Positions 54,921 through 62,733 of a stretch of DNA of 64,000 bases are shown here, piece after piece. Each line of letters begins with the position of its first letter. The stretch's first letter is position 1. Position numbers and translations under genes: made by a program. The notes under the pieces are model-generated. The model was not told where the DNA came from. It did no database searches and saw nothing but the letters and a program-made list of their open reading frames with translations. The stretch is from an uncultured Bacteroidales bacterium. GTDB lineage: Bacteria > Bacteroidota > Bacteroidia > Bacteroidales > UBA932. The stretch spans positions 44,332-108,331 of the forward strand of contig CAMQDS010000006.1 of NCBI GenBank assembly GCA_946999645.1, given 5' to 3'.

Positions 54921-56002
54921 TTTACCCCCCCCGTTAACATTTGTTCACGCTTCTTAAACTTGAAGTAGCGCAATGCACCACTAAGCGTATCTTGCTCTAC
55001 TCTCTTCATAAAGGCAGACATGAACTCCCAGTCAGGCGTGCCATCAGTTTGTATAGGGAGCATTAAGCATTCTCTTGAAATACGTAAATCATTTATTTCT
55101 CTATTGAAACTGTATTTTTCGGAGAGTCTACTGATGATTGGGAGCATAAATAGGTAAGCATACTTGTCTATTCCTTCCTTTTGGAGCGATGTTATATGGT
55201 CGCTTGCAACGAAATCAAACTCTTGAAAGAATGCACTTCCAACACTTCCACTATTTGCAAGGCTTATGCAATTAGAGAAAATACATACCCTTTCCTTATT
55301 ACCAATGAATCCGTCTATTCCATTGTTAGTAGCTGTGGACGATATATAAGGGATAGTTCCTTCTATATGGTCATCTTTCTTTAATCTTTTACCTCTTTGT
55401 ATACGAGTGAAGACATCAGAGAAATAAAACTCTTTCCATTCCCTATCCCCCAATGCCCCAAGGCTTATGATATGCTCCAGTAGTTGTGCTTCCAACTTGG
55501 GACGAACTTCTGATAAAAGTTCGTCTTCTATTTGCCTCATATAGGCTTCCATAAAAGCCCAGTCGGGTGAGCTATATTCATCCGCAGGAAGCAATATAAC
55601 TTGTTCTTTTAATCTTGTTGAATTTATCGTATAGGAGTAAGAATACTTCCCTTTATGCTGCTCTAAACTCGTTGCAACGAACCTAAGAGCATAAGCAGAA
55701 GCGTGTATTTTAGAGGTGAGAATATTGACTTTTGTACCTGTAAAGAAAGCATAATCTTGAACAAATGGCTTAGCTGTTTCATTGCCAATAGTGATGACTG
55801 GGAACGTGTCACACAGTTTCTTTCTTTCAGCTACAATAAAACCATCGACACCATTCATCACCTCCTTTCTTGTGATGTAGGGAATTATTCCGTTACGATT
55901 CGCCTTATTCCCATCAATTGTCGATCCGATATGAATGTCAAACAAATCCTTTATTTGATACCCCTTCCATTCTCTATCATTCAGTTTCAACTTCTTACTC
56001 AT
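54917..56002 (-). CDS. Restriction-modification specificity subunit (BcgIB-like), two TRDs
   Basis: A 361-residue S subunit with two target-recognition domains: REWKGYQIKDLFDIHIG...YITRKEVMNGVDGFIV (residues ~10-120) and REWKEFYFSDVFTRIQRG...YISSTATNNGIDGFIG (~195-300). Each is followed by a conserved spacer helix, SPDWAFMEAYMRQIEDELL and TPDWEFMSAFMKRVEQDTL. It directs the adjacent endonuclease-methyltransferase to a bipartite DNA sequence. Overlaps that gene by eight bases. The last codons are a G8 run (54925-54932) encoding TGG. Confidence 0.88.
   Translation of the reverse strand: MSKKLKLNDREWKGYQIKDLFDIHIGSTIDGNKANRNGIIPYITRKEVMNGVDGFIVAERKKLCDTFPVITIGNETAKPFVQDYAFFTGTKVNILTSKIHASAYALRFVATSLEQHKGKYSYSYTINSTRLKEQVILLPADEYSSPDWAFMEAYMRQIEDELLSEVRPKLEAQLLEHIISLGALGDREWKEFYFSDVFTRIQRGKRLKKDDHIEGTIPYISSTATNNGIDGFIGNKERVCIFSNCISLANSGSVGSAFFQEFDFVASDHITSLQKEGIDKYAYLFMLPIISRLSEKYSFNREINDLRISRECLMLPIQTDGTPDWEFMSAFMKRVEQDTLSGALRYFKFKKREQMLTGGVK
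54925..54932 (-). repeat. G8 homopolymer at the junction of the two specificity ORFs
   Basis: On the coding strand the bases are AAC, eight G, TAAAATGAGA. In the present length the S gene ends GTA AAA TGA. One extra G (or loss of two) gives GGT AAA ATG AGA and joins the next frame exactly. Poly-G runs of this length slip during replication and are a common basis of phase variation. Confidence 0.85.
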
Positions 56003-57908
56003 CGCCTGCTGTATTATCGAAGAGGTAGCCTCTTCCGTGAGTAATCATATTGAACTGAAAGGTGAGATAATCCGCCATCGTTTTGCGGAAGTCTTCCTCG
56101 GAGGGAATTTCATCATTGAAGTAGTAGAACGAATGCAACCATTCGTCCTCAGGCTCAATTGTAGTTTCCACACAGAATTTACTTTCTGCTTCTATTTTTC
56201 CATTCCAAACATCAAGAAGATGCTGTTTGCGGTCTTTGGCATTGCCATTATCCACTAACCCTACATGCTTGGCTACAATGAAACCATCGTCCTCGAAGTT
56301 GATAAACTTGCACTTCTTCTCCTTGGGGTGTGGCACGCCTGCCGTGAAGATGGCTATACAAGGATTTGTACCGACACCGTAGAAGGTATTATTATTGAGC
56401 GTTATCACCCCTTCTAGTGTGTGATGTTTGAGGATATTACGCTTGATGGTTTTCTCTGTAGTGGTTTTACCTGTAACAGAAGACTGCGGTATAATGACAA
56501 TAGCCCTTGCATCTTCGCTTAGGGAATCCAGCAAATGTTCAGTAAAAGCAATCTCGTACTTATCGGGATCATCTTTACTCCCCTGTGAATAAGGAGGATT
56601 CATCATCCCGACCGTGCAGTGCATCTCTTTTTGAAGCTTACTCGCAGACTCAGCAAGGAAATCGAAATTGTGCAAGTTGCTCTTGCCATCACCACGCAAT
56701 ATCATATTAGTTGTAGCAATGGTAAACATGTAGTCTTGTAGTTCAATACCCATCAATTGTTCTTTGCGTATAGAGCGTTGAAGGTCTAAACAGTCTGTCT
56801 GTTGTAACATTGAATGCATAGCTGCAATGAGAAAGCCTCCTGTTCCACAGCAAGGGTCGAGTACTCTGTCTGAGGTTTTCAATCCTATCAAGTCGCAGAA
56901 TAGTTCTGTAATATGTCTTGGAGTAAGAACTATTCCCAGATTTTGCCCATCCTTACCCGAGTAAGCCATAAACTCTCCATAAAACATGCCTAAATAATCA
57001 TCCGCAGACTGAGAATAAAGGATAGAACGATGAATACTCTCTCGTAAAAATTCGGTATATTCACGTAGGAGTGTTTTCTTGCTCTTTAGGTCTTTATCGT
57101 TAATCTTACGATTATCTCTAATGACTGCAAACTGTGCCAAAATCTTATCTCGCTTGGTTGTGGGCGAAACATTAGCACGAGTAAGATTGGCTTCGATGGC
57201 ATCATATATTTTTTTGCCATCGGATTTAACGGTATCGCCTGTAAGATCGTCAATGGAAAATCCCTTAAAGCTTTCCTCTCGAAGCGCTAGTAAAATCCCT
57301 GAAACCACAAGCGGTTTCTCTTGATTGGTCAGACCTCCTTTCCAAAGCATCTCGTGCAGCGTTTCTGCATCTTTAAGTATCTCGGCAGTAGTTTTTTCCT
57401 CCTCGCTTTCTTCTTGTAAAATCTCACGATGGTAGTAACGATCAATATTATCTTCATTGAAAGAGATAAAAGTTTCCACATCTGCTAACTCTTTAGGATA
57501 GAGACTGTCATCCAAAAAAATTGGGGTAATACGATGACGTTTTTCATCTCCAGAAACACCAATAGCAATGACTTTCTTGTAATTCGTATGTTGAGTTATA
57601 TGTCGTCCATAGTGTAATGCACCATTTACGGCATACCCTTGTTTACTTGCTATGTCTTCAAGGAGATTATTATTCTTATCTCGTTGCTCGTGGTAAGCAA
57701 TGTTGGCTTTATTCTCGATGACTAATACAAAGTCTTTTACGACCCCAACAAACTCTGGCTTACCTACTTTTCCCGATTCTGCTTTAGAGGCAGTTTTCAA
57801 TGCTTTCTCTATTTCAGGAATATCTGAGCTTTGGTAGCATAAATCTATATGAGCTGACTTCAGTAGCTCATACACCCATATATCAGTTTGTGCTTCTTTC
57901 TTTGCCAT
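55995..57908 (-). CDS. BcgI-like fused endonuclease and N6-adenine methyltransferase
   Basis: A 637-residue restriction-modification protein, the same size class as the BcgI A subunit. Residues ~1-150 are a PD-(D/E)XK nuclease: GKPEFVGVVKDFVLVIENKA with P51-E52 and E65-x-K67. Residues ~290-600 are an HsdM-like methyltransferase with motif I DPCCGTGGF (D351) and catalytic motif IV N437-PPY (MMNPPYSQG). Together with the S subunit it should form a complex that both methylates and cuts, the type IIB scheme in which DNA is cut on both sides of the site. No HsdR translocase is encoded nearby. Confidence 0.82.
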   Translation of the reverse strand: MAKKEAQTDIWVYELLKSAHIDLCYQSSDIPEIEKALKTASKAESGKVGKPEFVGVVKDFVLVIENKANIAYHEQRDKNNNLLEDIASKQGYAVNGALHYGRHITQHTNYKKVIAIGVSGDEKRHRITPIFLDDSLYPKELADVETFISFNEDNIDRYYHREILQEESEEEKTTAEILKDAETLHEMLWKGGLTNQEKPLVVSGILLALREESFKGFSIDDLTGDTVKSDGKKIYDAIEANLTRANVSPTTKRDKILAQFAVIRDNRKINDKDLKSKKTLLREYTEFLRESIHRSILYSQSADDYLGMFYGEFMAYSGKDGQNLGIVLTPRHITELFCDLIGLKTSDRVLDPCCGTGGFLIAAMHSMLQQTDCLDLQRSIRKEQLMGIELQDYMFTIATTNMILRGDGKSNLHNFDFLAESASKLQKEMHCTVGMMNPPYSQGSKDDPDKYEIAFTEHLLDSLSEDARAIVIIPQSSVTGKTTTEKTIKRNILKHHTLEGVITLNNNTFYGVGTNPCIAIFTAGVPHPKEKKCKFINFEDDGFIVAKHVGLVDNGNAKDRKQHLLDVWNGKIEAESKFCVETTIEPEDEWLHSFYYFNDEIPSEEDFRKTMADYLTFQFNMITHGRGYLFDNTAGDE

Positions 57909-57909
57909 T

Positions 57910-58041
57910 TTATTTTACTAATTCCTTTGGTGACACACTGAGTAAATCCGCCACTCTGGTAATACCTCGCTTCTCCGAATACTCCTTGATAAGATTGATA
58001 TGCTCTTTATCCTGTCCCATTAGATGATTAATATAACTCAT
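57910..58041 (-). CDS. Small helical peptide leading the restriction operon
   Basis: A 43-residue ORF (MSYINHLMGQDKEHINLIKEY, ending RVADLLSVSPKELVK) that stops two bases before the methyltransferase-nuclease start. The VADLLSVSPKELV part resembles a short helix-turn-helix, so a control role is possible, but it is far smaller than known C proteins. A near-consensus minus-strand -7 (TAACTTTA, 58052-58059) lies just upstream. It could also be only a leader peptide. Upstream bases 58060-58280 show nothing I can name. Confidence 0.4.
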   Translation of the reverse strand: MSYINHLMGQDKEHINLIKEYSEKRGITRVADLLSVSPKELVK

Positions 58042-58281
58042 ATATTTGTTATAAAGTTATGAACTTATAATGAATAAAACGAAGAAAAGCGGAACATTCA
58101 CGCTACTGGAAATAATTTTTCCTGTGAGAAGACATTAAGGTAATCTCTTAAGTAGTCAATGATGATTGGAAACGAATATCATTTTGCCCAAAACTATCCA
58201 TTTTTTGAATATGTATTTAGTGTTTTTGATAGTTATTGATTTCCTTGTGTTTCCCTATACTTCCTGCTACATCCTTGCCTC

Positions 58282-58312
58282 TTGGAATAACATCAAAAAC
58301 CCCCTACTTTTG
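58282..58312 (+). promoter_or_regulatory. Promoter of the DUF3853 gene
   Basis: TTGG at 58282-58285, a 19-base spacer and -7 TACTTTTG at 58305-58312, a perfect TAnnTTTG. Confidence 0.7.
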
Positions 58313-58377
58313 CATCGTCAGAGCTGACTGAATGCCCTATGCGCAAGGACGAATTTTCATTTCAAAACAATGGAATT

Positions 58378-58683
58378 ATGACAATAAATGAATTACTGGG
58401 CAAGCCTGTATGGCAGATGACGGGTGAAGAATTGCTCTTCTTGGCACAACACGGCAATATGTCCACGAATGGAGAAACGCCAAAGGTTTCCTCCAAAGAA
58501 GAAAAACGATATGTATACGGCTTGGCTGGCATTGCACGCCTCTTTGGGTGCAGTCTGCCCACAGCTAATCGTATCAAACAGAGTGGCAAAATCAATCGTG
58601 CCATTACGCAAGTAGGTCGCAAGATTATTGTGGATGCTGACCTCGCTTTCGGACTATCAGGACGAAAGACAGGAGGAAGATGA
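58378..58683 (+). CDS. DUF3853-family mobile-element protein
   Basis: A 101-residue protein starting MTINELLGKPVWQMTGEELLFL, the standard DUF3853 opening, followed by a winged-helix/excisionase-like part (VYGLAGIARLFGCSLPTANRIKQSGKI, RKIIVDADLAFGL). DUF3853 genes travel with Bacteroides mobilizable transposons and plasmids. The open frame starts 13 codons earlier at 58339, also after the promoter; I prefer 58378 because it matches the family. Confidence 0.75.
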   Translation: MTINELLGKPVWQMTGEELLFLAQHGNMSTNGETPKVSSKEEKRYVYGLAGIARLFGCSLPTANRIKQSGKINRAITQVGRKIIVDADLAFGLSGRKTGGR

Positions 58684-59209
58684 AGCAGGTGAAGCTATTC
58701 TCGGCATGCTGGGTAATTTCAGTGTATCGACAGGTAAGGCGAAAGACAAGAAAACTTTCAATGTGACTGCCATCGTTGCAGCAGCTCTTGTCAATGGGCA
58801 AGTTCTGGAGTATCGGGCATCATTTCCCGAATGTAAACGCAATATCCTTTATTTTGATACAGAACAAAGTCCTTACCATTGCCAACTCGTGATGCAGTGC
58901 ATTCTGCGATTTGCAGGACTACCGATTAATAGAGAGCCGGAGCATTTGAAGTTTAGTCATCTCAGAGCCATCGCCGATCCCAACGAGCGTAGAGAAATTA
59001 TCCGTTATGCCATTTACAATACTCCTAACGTGGGCTTGGTGATCATTGACGGCATCTTTAACACGCATCGCAATTCCAAAGCGATTCAGCTGATGCAACA
59101 AAAGGTAGTTGATTACGAGCAGGCTTTGCAGAGACAAACTGAGTTGTTATTGGAGCAGAAGCGTATTCAACAGGAGCAAGGAGAATTGAAGAAGCATTTG
59201 GAGAAATAA
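58628..59209 (+). pseudogene. Truncated RepA-like ATPase of a mobilizable element
   Basis: 193 residues. LGNFSVSTGKAKDKKTFNVT is the P-loop of the mobile-element AAA/RepA-like family (GKAKxxKTF), then NILYFDTEQSPYHCQ and RYAIYNTPNVGLVIIDGI (Walker B). Straight after that the family sequence ends and an unrelated coiled coil follows (VVDYEQALQRQTELLLEQKRI), so the second half has been replaced by the tail of another gene. Usual length is about 340. Overlaps DUF3853 by 56 bases. Confidence 0.6.
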
Positions 59210-59230
59210 CGAATAGAGTACTCCTGCAAG

Positions 59231-60367
59231 TTATTGTTGCTTGCAGGACCTTACATTAAAATAAGTTTCTATTTCGGCAACCTTTTTCTCTATCCACTCG
59301 AGTACTACACCCTTTTTTATTGCAGGATATTCGACTGGGTTATTCCAGTTGTTGTTTCCGTCATCAGAAATCCAACTCCAACCATAAGGATAACTTTGGG
59401 TAGGCACATCTGTAAAACAATCTAATTTCGTTTGATATGGTATTGGGGCTTTTGACGTGATACCAATCCAAACATTCTTCCAATATGTTTTGTCATCAGT
59501 CTTAATGACAATCGCATTTGATTCATCTAAATCTTTCCATAAAGCACCGTTGTCATCATGATGTTGCTCAAAGCCAATTTCCGTTAAGGGCTTAATAATA
59601 TAGTTGTTAACCAATGTATCTCCTATCTCTTTGGCTAGGCTGAGCAGTTCTGAAGCACCCTCAATGTTATCAATAGCCTCTTTAATTAGATTGTTCTTGT
59701 ATTTTGTTTCCATATCTTGATGTGTGAGTTGCTTAATAATCTTGATATAATCTTTGATAGAGCTATGAATAGGCATGGGAGGAATGGACTGAGCCAAATC
59801 TTCTAATAGTTTGAGGATATCTCGCGCATAGGAGAGTTTGATGAGTTCAAACTTTTCTCTTCCCAATGAATAGTCTGAAGGTTCACAGCCATCTAAGGTA
59901 AGATATATCAACTTGAAATTATGTTCCCCAAACTGCTTTTTTCCATAGTTGTGATATCGAAGTAATTGATTAGACCGGTCATTTGCATAGATTTTATTCT
60001 CAATGATAATGGCATGCTTTTGTTTACTATCTTCAAGAATAATATCTATACGTCCGCCTGTCACATCTGTTACCTTGCCAATACTTCGCTCCACGATAGG
60101 TTCTTTGCAGTCCGAAATATAGTCCTGTGGTAAGCCTATAGTACGGAGGAAGGATTTGAGAAACTCATTGCCTAAACCATGCTTCGCCTTAGGGTTGAGA
60201 AGCACAGCTAGTAAGCGTGAATGCAAACGCGTTTCGTCCGAGCAGAGGTGCAGAGCAGAAAATATATTAAAGTATTTCCCTTTCTCTTCTTCTTGCTTTA
60301 TCCTCTTTTGTTCTGCTTTGTGTAAGTCTGATAATTTGGACAAGAGTGCTTTGATTTGGTTTGTCAT
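59231..60367 (-). CDS. PD-(D/E)XK nuclease-family protein (PDDEXK_4 type)
   Basis: A 378-residue stand-alone protein. Family signals are ETRLHSRLLAVLLNPKAKHG (44-63), the catalytic Asp108 in GGRIDIILED and Glu123-x-Lys125 in AIIIENKIYANDRSNQLLRY. The C-terminal ~150 residues (ALWKDLDESNAIVIKTDD, YGWSWISDDG) are a separate domain also seen in this group. It appears intact. These proteins are frequent in defence islands, but a specific role is not proven. It is wedged between the element ATPase and a broken integrase. Confidence 0.8.
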   Translation of the reverse strand: MTNQIKALLSKLSDLHKAEQKRIKQEEEKGKYFNIFSALHLCSDETRLHSRLLAVLLNPKAKHGLGNEFLKSFLRTIGLPQDYISDCKEPIVERSIGKVTDVTGGRIDIILEDSKQKHAIIIENKIYANDRSNQLLRYHNYGKKQFGEHNFKLIYLTLDGCEPSDYSLGREKFELIKLSYARDILKLLEDLAQSIPPMPIHSSIKDYIKIIKQLTHQDMETKYKNNLIKEAIDNIEGASELLSLAKEIGDTLVNNYIIKPLTEIGFEQHHDDNGALWKDLDESNAIVIKTDDKTYWKNVWIGITSKAPIPYQTKLDCFTDVPTQSYPYGWSWISDDGNNNWNNPVEYPAIKKGVVLEWIEKKVAEIETYFNVRSCKQQ

Positions 60368-60379
60368 AATGCAAAATGC

Positions 60380-60697
60380 TTAATCTACTTGCTCTACAAT
60401 TTTAACTATTTCTTCCTCCACCTCAAACCTCTTAAAGGTTGACTGTATTTTCGTTTAATACTCCAAGAGCGAAGAATTGATTTCAGAAGCTGATTGTTTC
60501 AGTTGGTTTGTGCAACCGTTTCTTACTCGCTGCTTATCAGTATCCCATTTCGCAGCATCAATACGATAACCTGTTGTAAATTCAATTCGTTTGGAAACAA
60601 AATTGACACGCATACGGATAGGTACATTCTCTATAATGAGAACTCCGTCCTTTTTTCTGCTTTCCAACGTGAAGATAATATTACGCTTGATGTTCAT
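60380..60697 (-). pseudogene. Tyrosine recombinase N-terminal fragment
   Basis: MNIKRNIIFTLESRKKDG with GVLIIENVPIRMRVNFVSKRIEFTTGYRIDAAKWD is the arm-type DNA-binding domain of Bacteroides integrases. After SEINSSLLEY comes TAA (60455-60457), and the same frame continues TKIQSTFKRFEVEEEIVKIVEQ to a stop at 60380. The core-binding and catalytic domains are missing; a catalytic fragment in the same orientation lies at 47346. Confidence 0.7.
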
Positions 60698-60839
60698 ACT
60701 TTTGGGTGTTTTGATTTCTGCACCCAAATTTACACCCAAAAATTGATTCTACTAAAGATTTTCCATGAAATCTTATTTTATTAACATTCTACTTAAAGTA
60801 CTATTATACAACAGATTGAACGTTTATGATGCTATCTGA

Positions 60840-61829
60840 AGGTTCAAGAAAACGAACCATTTTTACGGGCCATGGCTGAAGACAGAGTACAACACCGCTG
60901 TAATAAGAGCTCACCAGGCTGCAGACTGGCAGCACTTCGTGGATGAGACAGATGTCTATCCGAATGTCCGATGGATGCCTACTACATCCCCTAATCAGGA
61001 TCCTCTGCACAGGCAGTACTGGGCGAGCAAGCTCACGCTGCCGGTGAACCATCCGTTCTGGAACGAGCATCATCCCGGCGACCGATGGAACTGCAAGTGT
61101 ACGCTCAGACAGACGGACGATCCTGTAAACGACAATGCGATAAGGGAATTTAAGCCTGTTCCTGCACAAAAGGGACTTGAAAACAATCCGGGCAAAGACG
61201 GCAAACTATTCTCAGACAAGCACTCGTATTTTCCTAAATCGTGTGCCTCTTGTGATTTTTATAATGTTAAAGGCTTTAAAAACACAATAAAATCACTTTT
61301 CATAAATCGTCAGAAAGATTGTAATAGCTGTGAGTTCATTAAAAATTGCATAGATAAAATTGGAAGTAAATATGATATCATCAAGACCGAAAATGGTGGA
61401 GAAATACGCATTAGCAATCTCGTAAATAGAAAAGATTCTGACTTTCAATCGCTCTATGAGGATGCAATGTTCTTTGCAAAGCAAGGAAAGGTAGCCAGCT
61501 TGACCCCTAAAAAGAGACGTTATACTCTCTTTGAATATGATTGTTATTATTCATCACTAAAAGGGACTCCATTTTATGGTAAATGCCCTGATTTGAATAT
61601 AGACGGAGTATGGTATGAGCATGAAGGTTTTACATCTGATAATCCTAAAAGGGCGTTGAGAAATATGTTAAATCATGGTTTTAAACAGTGTGGAAGACTG
61701 ATTATTGACAAGCCTGATTTAACAGATTCTTATATAAAAAGGATTATTGGCAATAAAATTTCTATTAATCCTAATATAAAAGAAGTTTGGATAAAGATTA
61801 GCGAAAATGAGTACTATAGAGTCTACTAA
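60840..61829 (+). CDS. Mu gpF-like phage head protein fragment fused to a CdiA-CT-like toxin domain
   Basis: Partial gene, open from the stop at 60837. The first ~110 residues (GPWLKTEYNTAVIRAHQAADW, YPNVRWMPT, PVNHPFWNEHHPGDRWNCKC) are the C-terminal half of a Mu gpF/SPP1 gp7-type minor head protein. From about base 61,240 the sequence turns into a different, AT-rich domain with two CxxC-like pairs (CASCDF, CNSCEF) and GTPFYGKCPDLNIDGVWYEHEGF...RALRNMLNHGFKQCGRLIIDKPDLTD, which resembles the CdiA C-terminal tRNase-type toxin domain. Toxin activity is inferred. No immunity gene is evident downstream. Confidence 0.65.
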   Translation, partial: RFKKTNHFYGPWLKTEYNTAVIRAHQAADWQHFVDETDVYPNVRWMPTTSPNQDPLHRQYWASKLTLPVNHPFWNEHHPGDRWNCKCTLRQTDDPVNDNAIREFKPVPAQKGLENNPGKDGKLFSDKHSYFPKSCASCDFYNVKGFKNTIKSLFINRQKDCNSCEFIKNCIDKIGSKYDIIKTENGGEIRISNLVNRKDSDFQSLYEDAMFFAKQGKVASLTPKKRRYTLFEYDCYYSSLKGTPFYGKCPDLNIDGVWYEHEGFTSDNPKRALRNMLNHGFKQCGRLIIDKPDLTDSYIKRIIGNKISINPNIKEVWIKISENEYYRVY

Positions 61830-61955
61830 AAATGCAGCGGACCACCAGAATAAATTCTGATAGCCCCCGCGGCGACGAATTGGTAGTCATTAGCTACGAA
61901 ATCGTCTAACGCAAATATAACGAATTAATTTAATAAACAAAAAAACTTCATAAAA

Positions 61956-62522
61956 ATGTCAGCACCGGATATGAAAAGCCTCATAGAGAAGAGAATGCAG
62001 GAGATAAAGCGACTGCAAGAGAGGGTGCTGCCTGTCAAGGTCGGACGTGAGGTGACGGAGAGTGTCAGGGAGAACTTCCGGAGAGGCGGATTCTACGGCC
62101 AGTCCTGGAAGTCTCCTTACAGGCGTACACTTGGCTTTTCAGGGGCCAAAGGCTCTTATGGTACCTTGCTCTCTGGGACCAATCACCTGATGACTTCCAC
62201 AGACTATGTGCCTGGCAGAGGCAATGTCAGGATACGGAACAATGCTGACTATGCACAGGTGCATAACGAAGGAGCCAATATCCCTGTAACACCAAAAATG
62301 AAAAAATTCTTCTGGGCAAAGCACTATGAAGCTGGAGGCGGAGTCAAGGGAAAGGATATTAGCACTGAAGCTTCATTCTGGCAGAGAATGGCGCTGAAAA
62401 AAACAGGCAGTAACATCAAGATTCCGAAAAGACACTTCATAGGACCAGCACCCCAGGTTGACAGGCTCGTAAAGGAACTAATAGACAAAGAACTCAAAAA
62501 ACTGAAGCGGAAGACGTTCTGA
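61956..62522 (+). CDS. Phage virion morphogenesis protein (Mu gpG-like)
   Basis: A 188-residue tail-completion protein: TESVRENFRRGGFYGQSWKSP, TGTNHLMTSTDY-like core (LLSGTNHLMTSTDYVPGRG), YAQVHNEGANIPVTPKMKKFFWA and PKRHFIGPAPQVDRLV. In Mu-like phages this gene follows the gpF head gene, as here. Richer in G+C than the surrounding chromosome. Seems intact, though the rest of the tail genes are gone. Confidence 0.82.
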   Translation: MSAPDMKSLIEKRMQEIKRLQERVLPVKVGREVTESVRENFRRGGFYGQSWKSPYRRTLGFSGAKGSYGTLLSGTNHLMTSTDYVPGRGNVRIRNNADYAQVHNEGANIPVTPKMKKFFWAKHYEAGGGVKGKDISTEASFWQRMALKKTGSNIKIPKRHFIGPAPQVDRLVKELIDKELKKLKRKTF

Positions 62523-62731
62523 TTTTGAGCTGCAAAAGAAGTTGCAGCAGTGCTCTTGCCAATGCCGGCAGGACCGACAACCCACATTACACTACTTTCA
62601 GTTTTAGCGTCATTCATATAAAACATAAGGTTGTTATATGCCGTTGTTTTACAAATCTGCCACTCTGAACTTGCATCAATTTGGCTGCTTATATTCAGCC
62701 ACATATCCTCCGATATATTCTCCCACAACAA
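62523..62731 (-). pseudogene. MuB-like transposition ATPase fragment
   Basis: Minus-strand reading gives LWENISEDMWLNISSQID, EWQICKTTAYNNLMFYM and the P-loop MWVVGPAGIGKSTAATSFAAQ, matching the start of Bacteroides Mu-like DNA transposition protein B. The HTH N-terminus is cut off at 62731, where the repressor sequence begins, and the rest is lost at 62522, where gpG ends. Only ~70 codons remain. Confidence 0.6.
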
Positions 62732-62733
62732 TT

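Noticed and set aside
55995..57908. Classical type I HsdM
   Set aside because: There is no HsdR gene and the protein has its own PD-ExK nuclease domain at the N-terminus, which fits a BcgI-like type IIB enzyme better.
62324..62522. Continuation of the MuB-like ORF through gpG
   Set aside because: The plus-strand gpG gene is a clear family match there; the minus-strand extension is its shadow.
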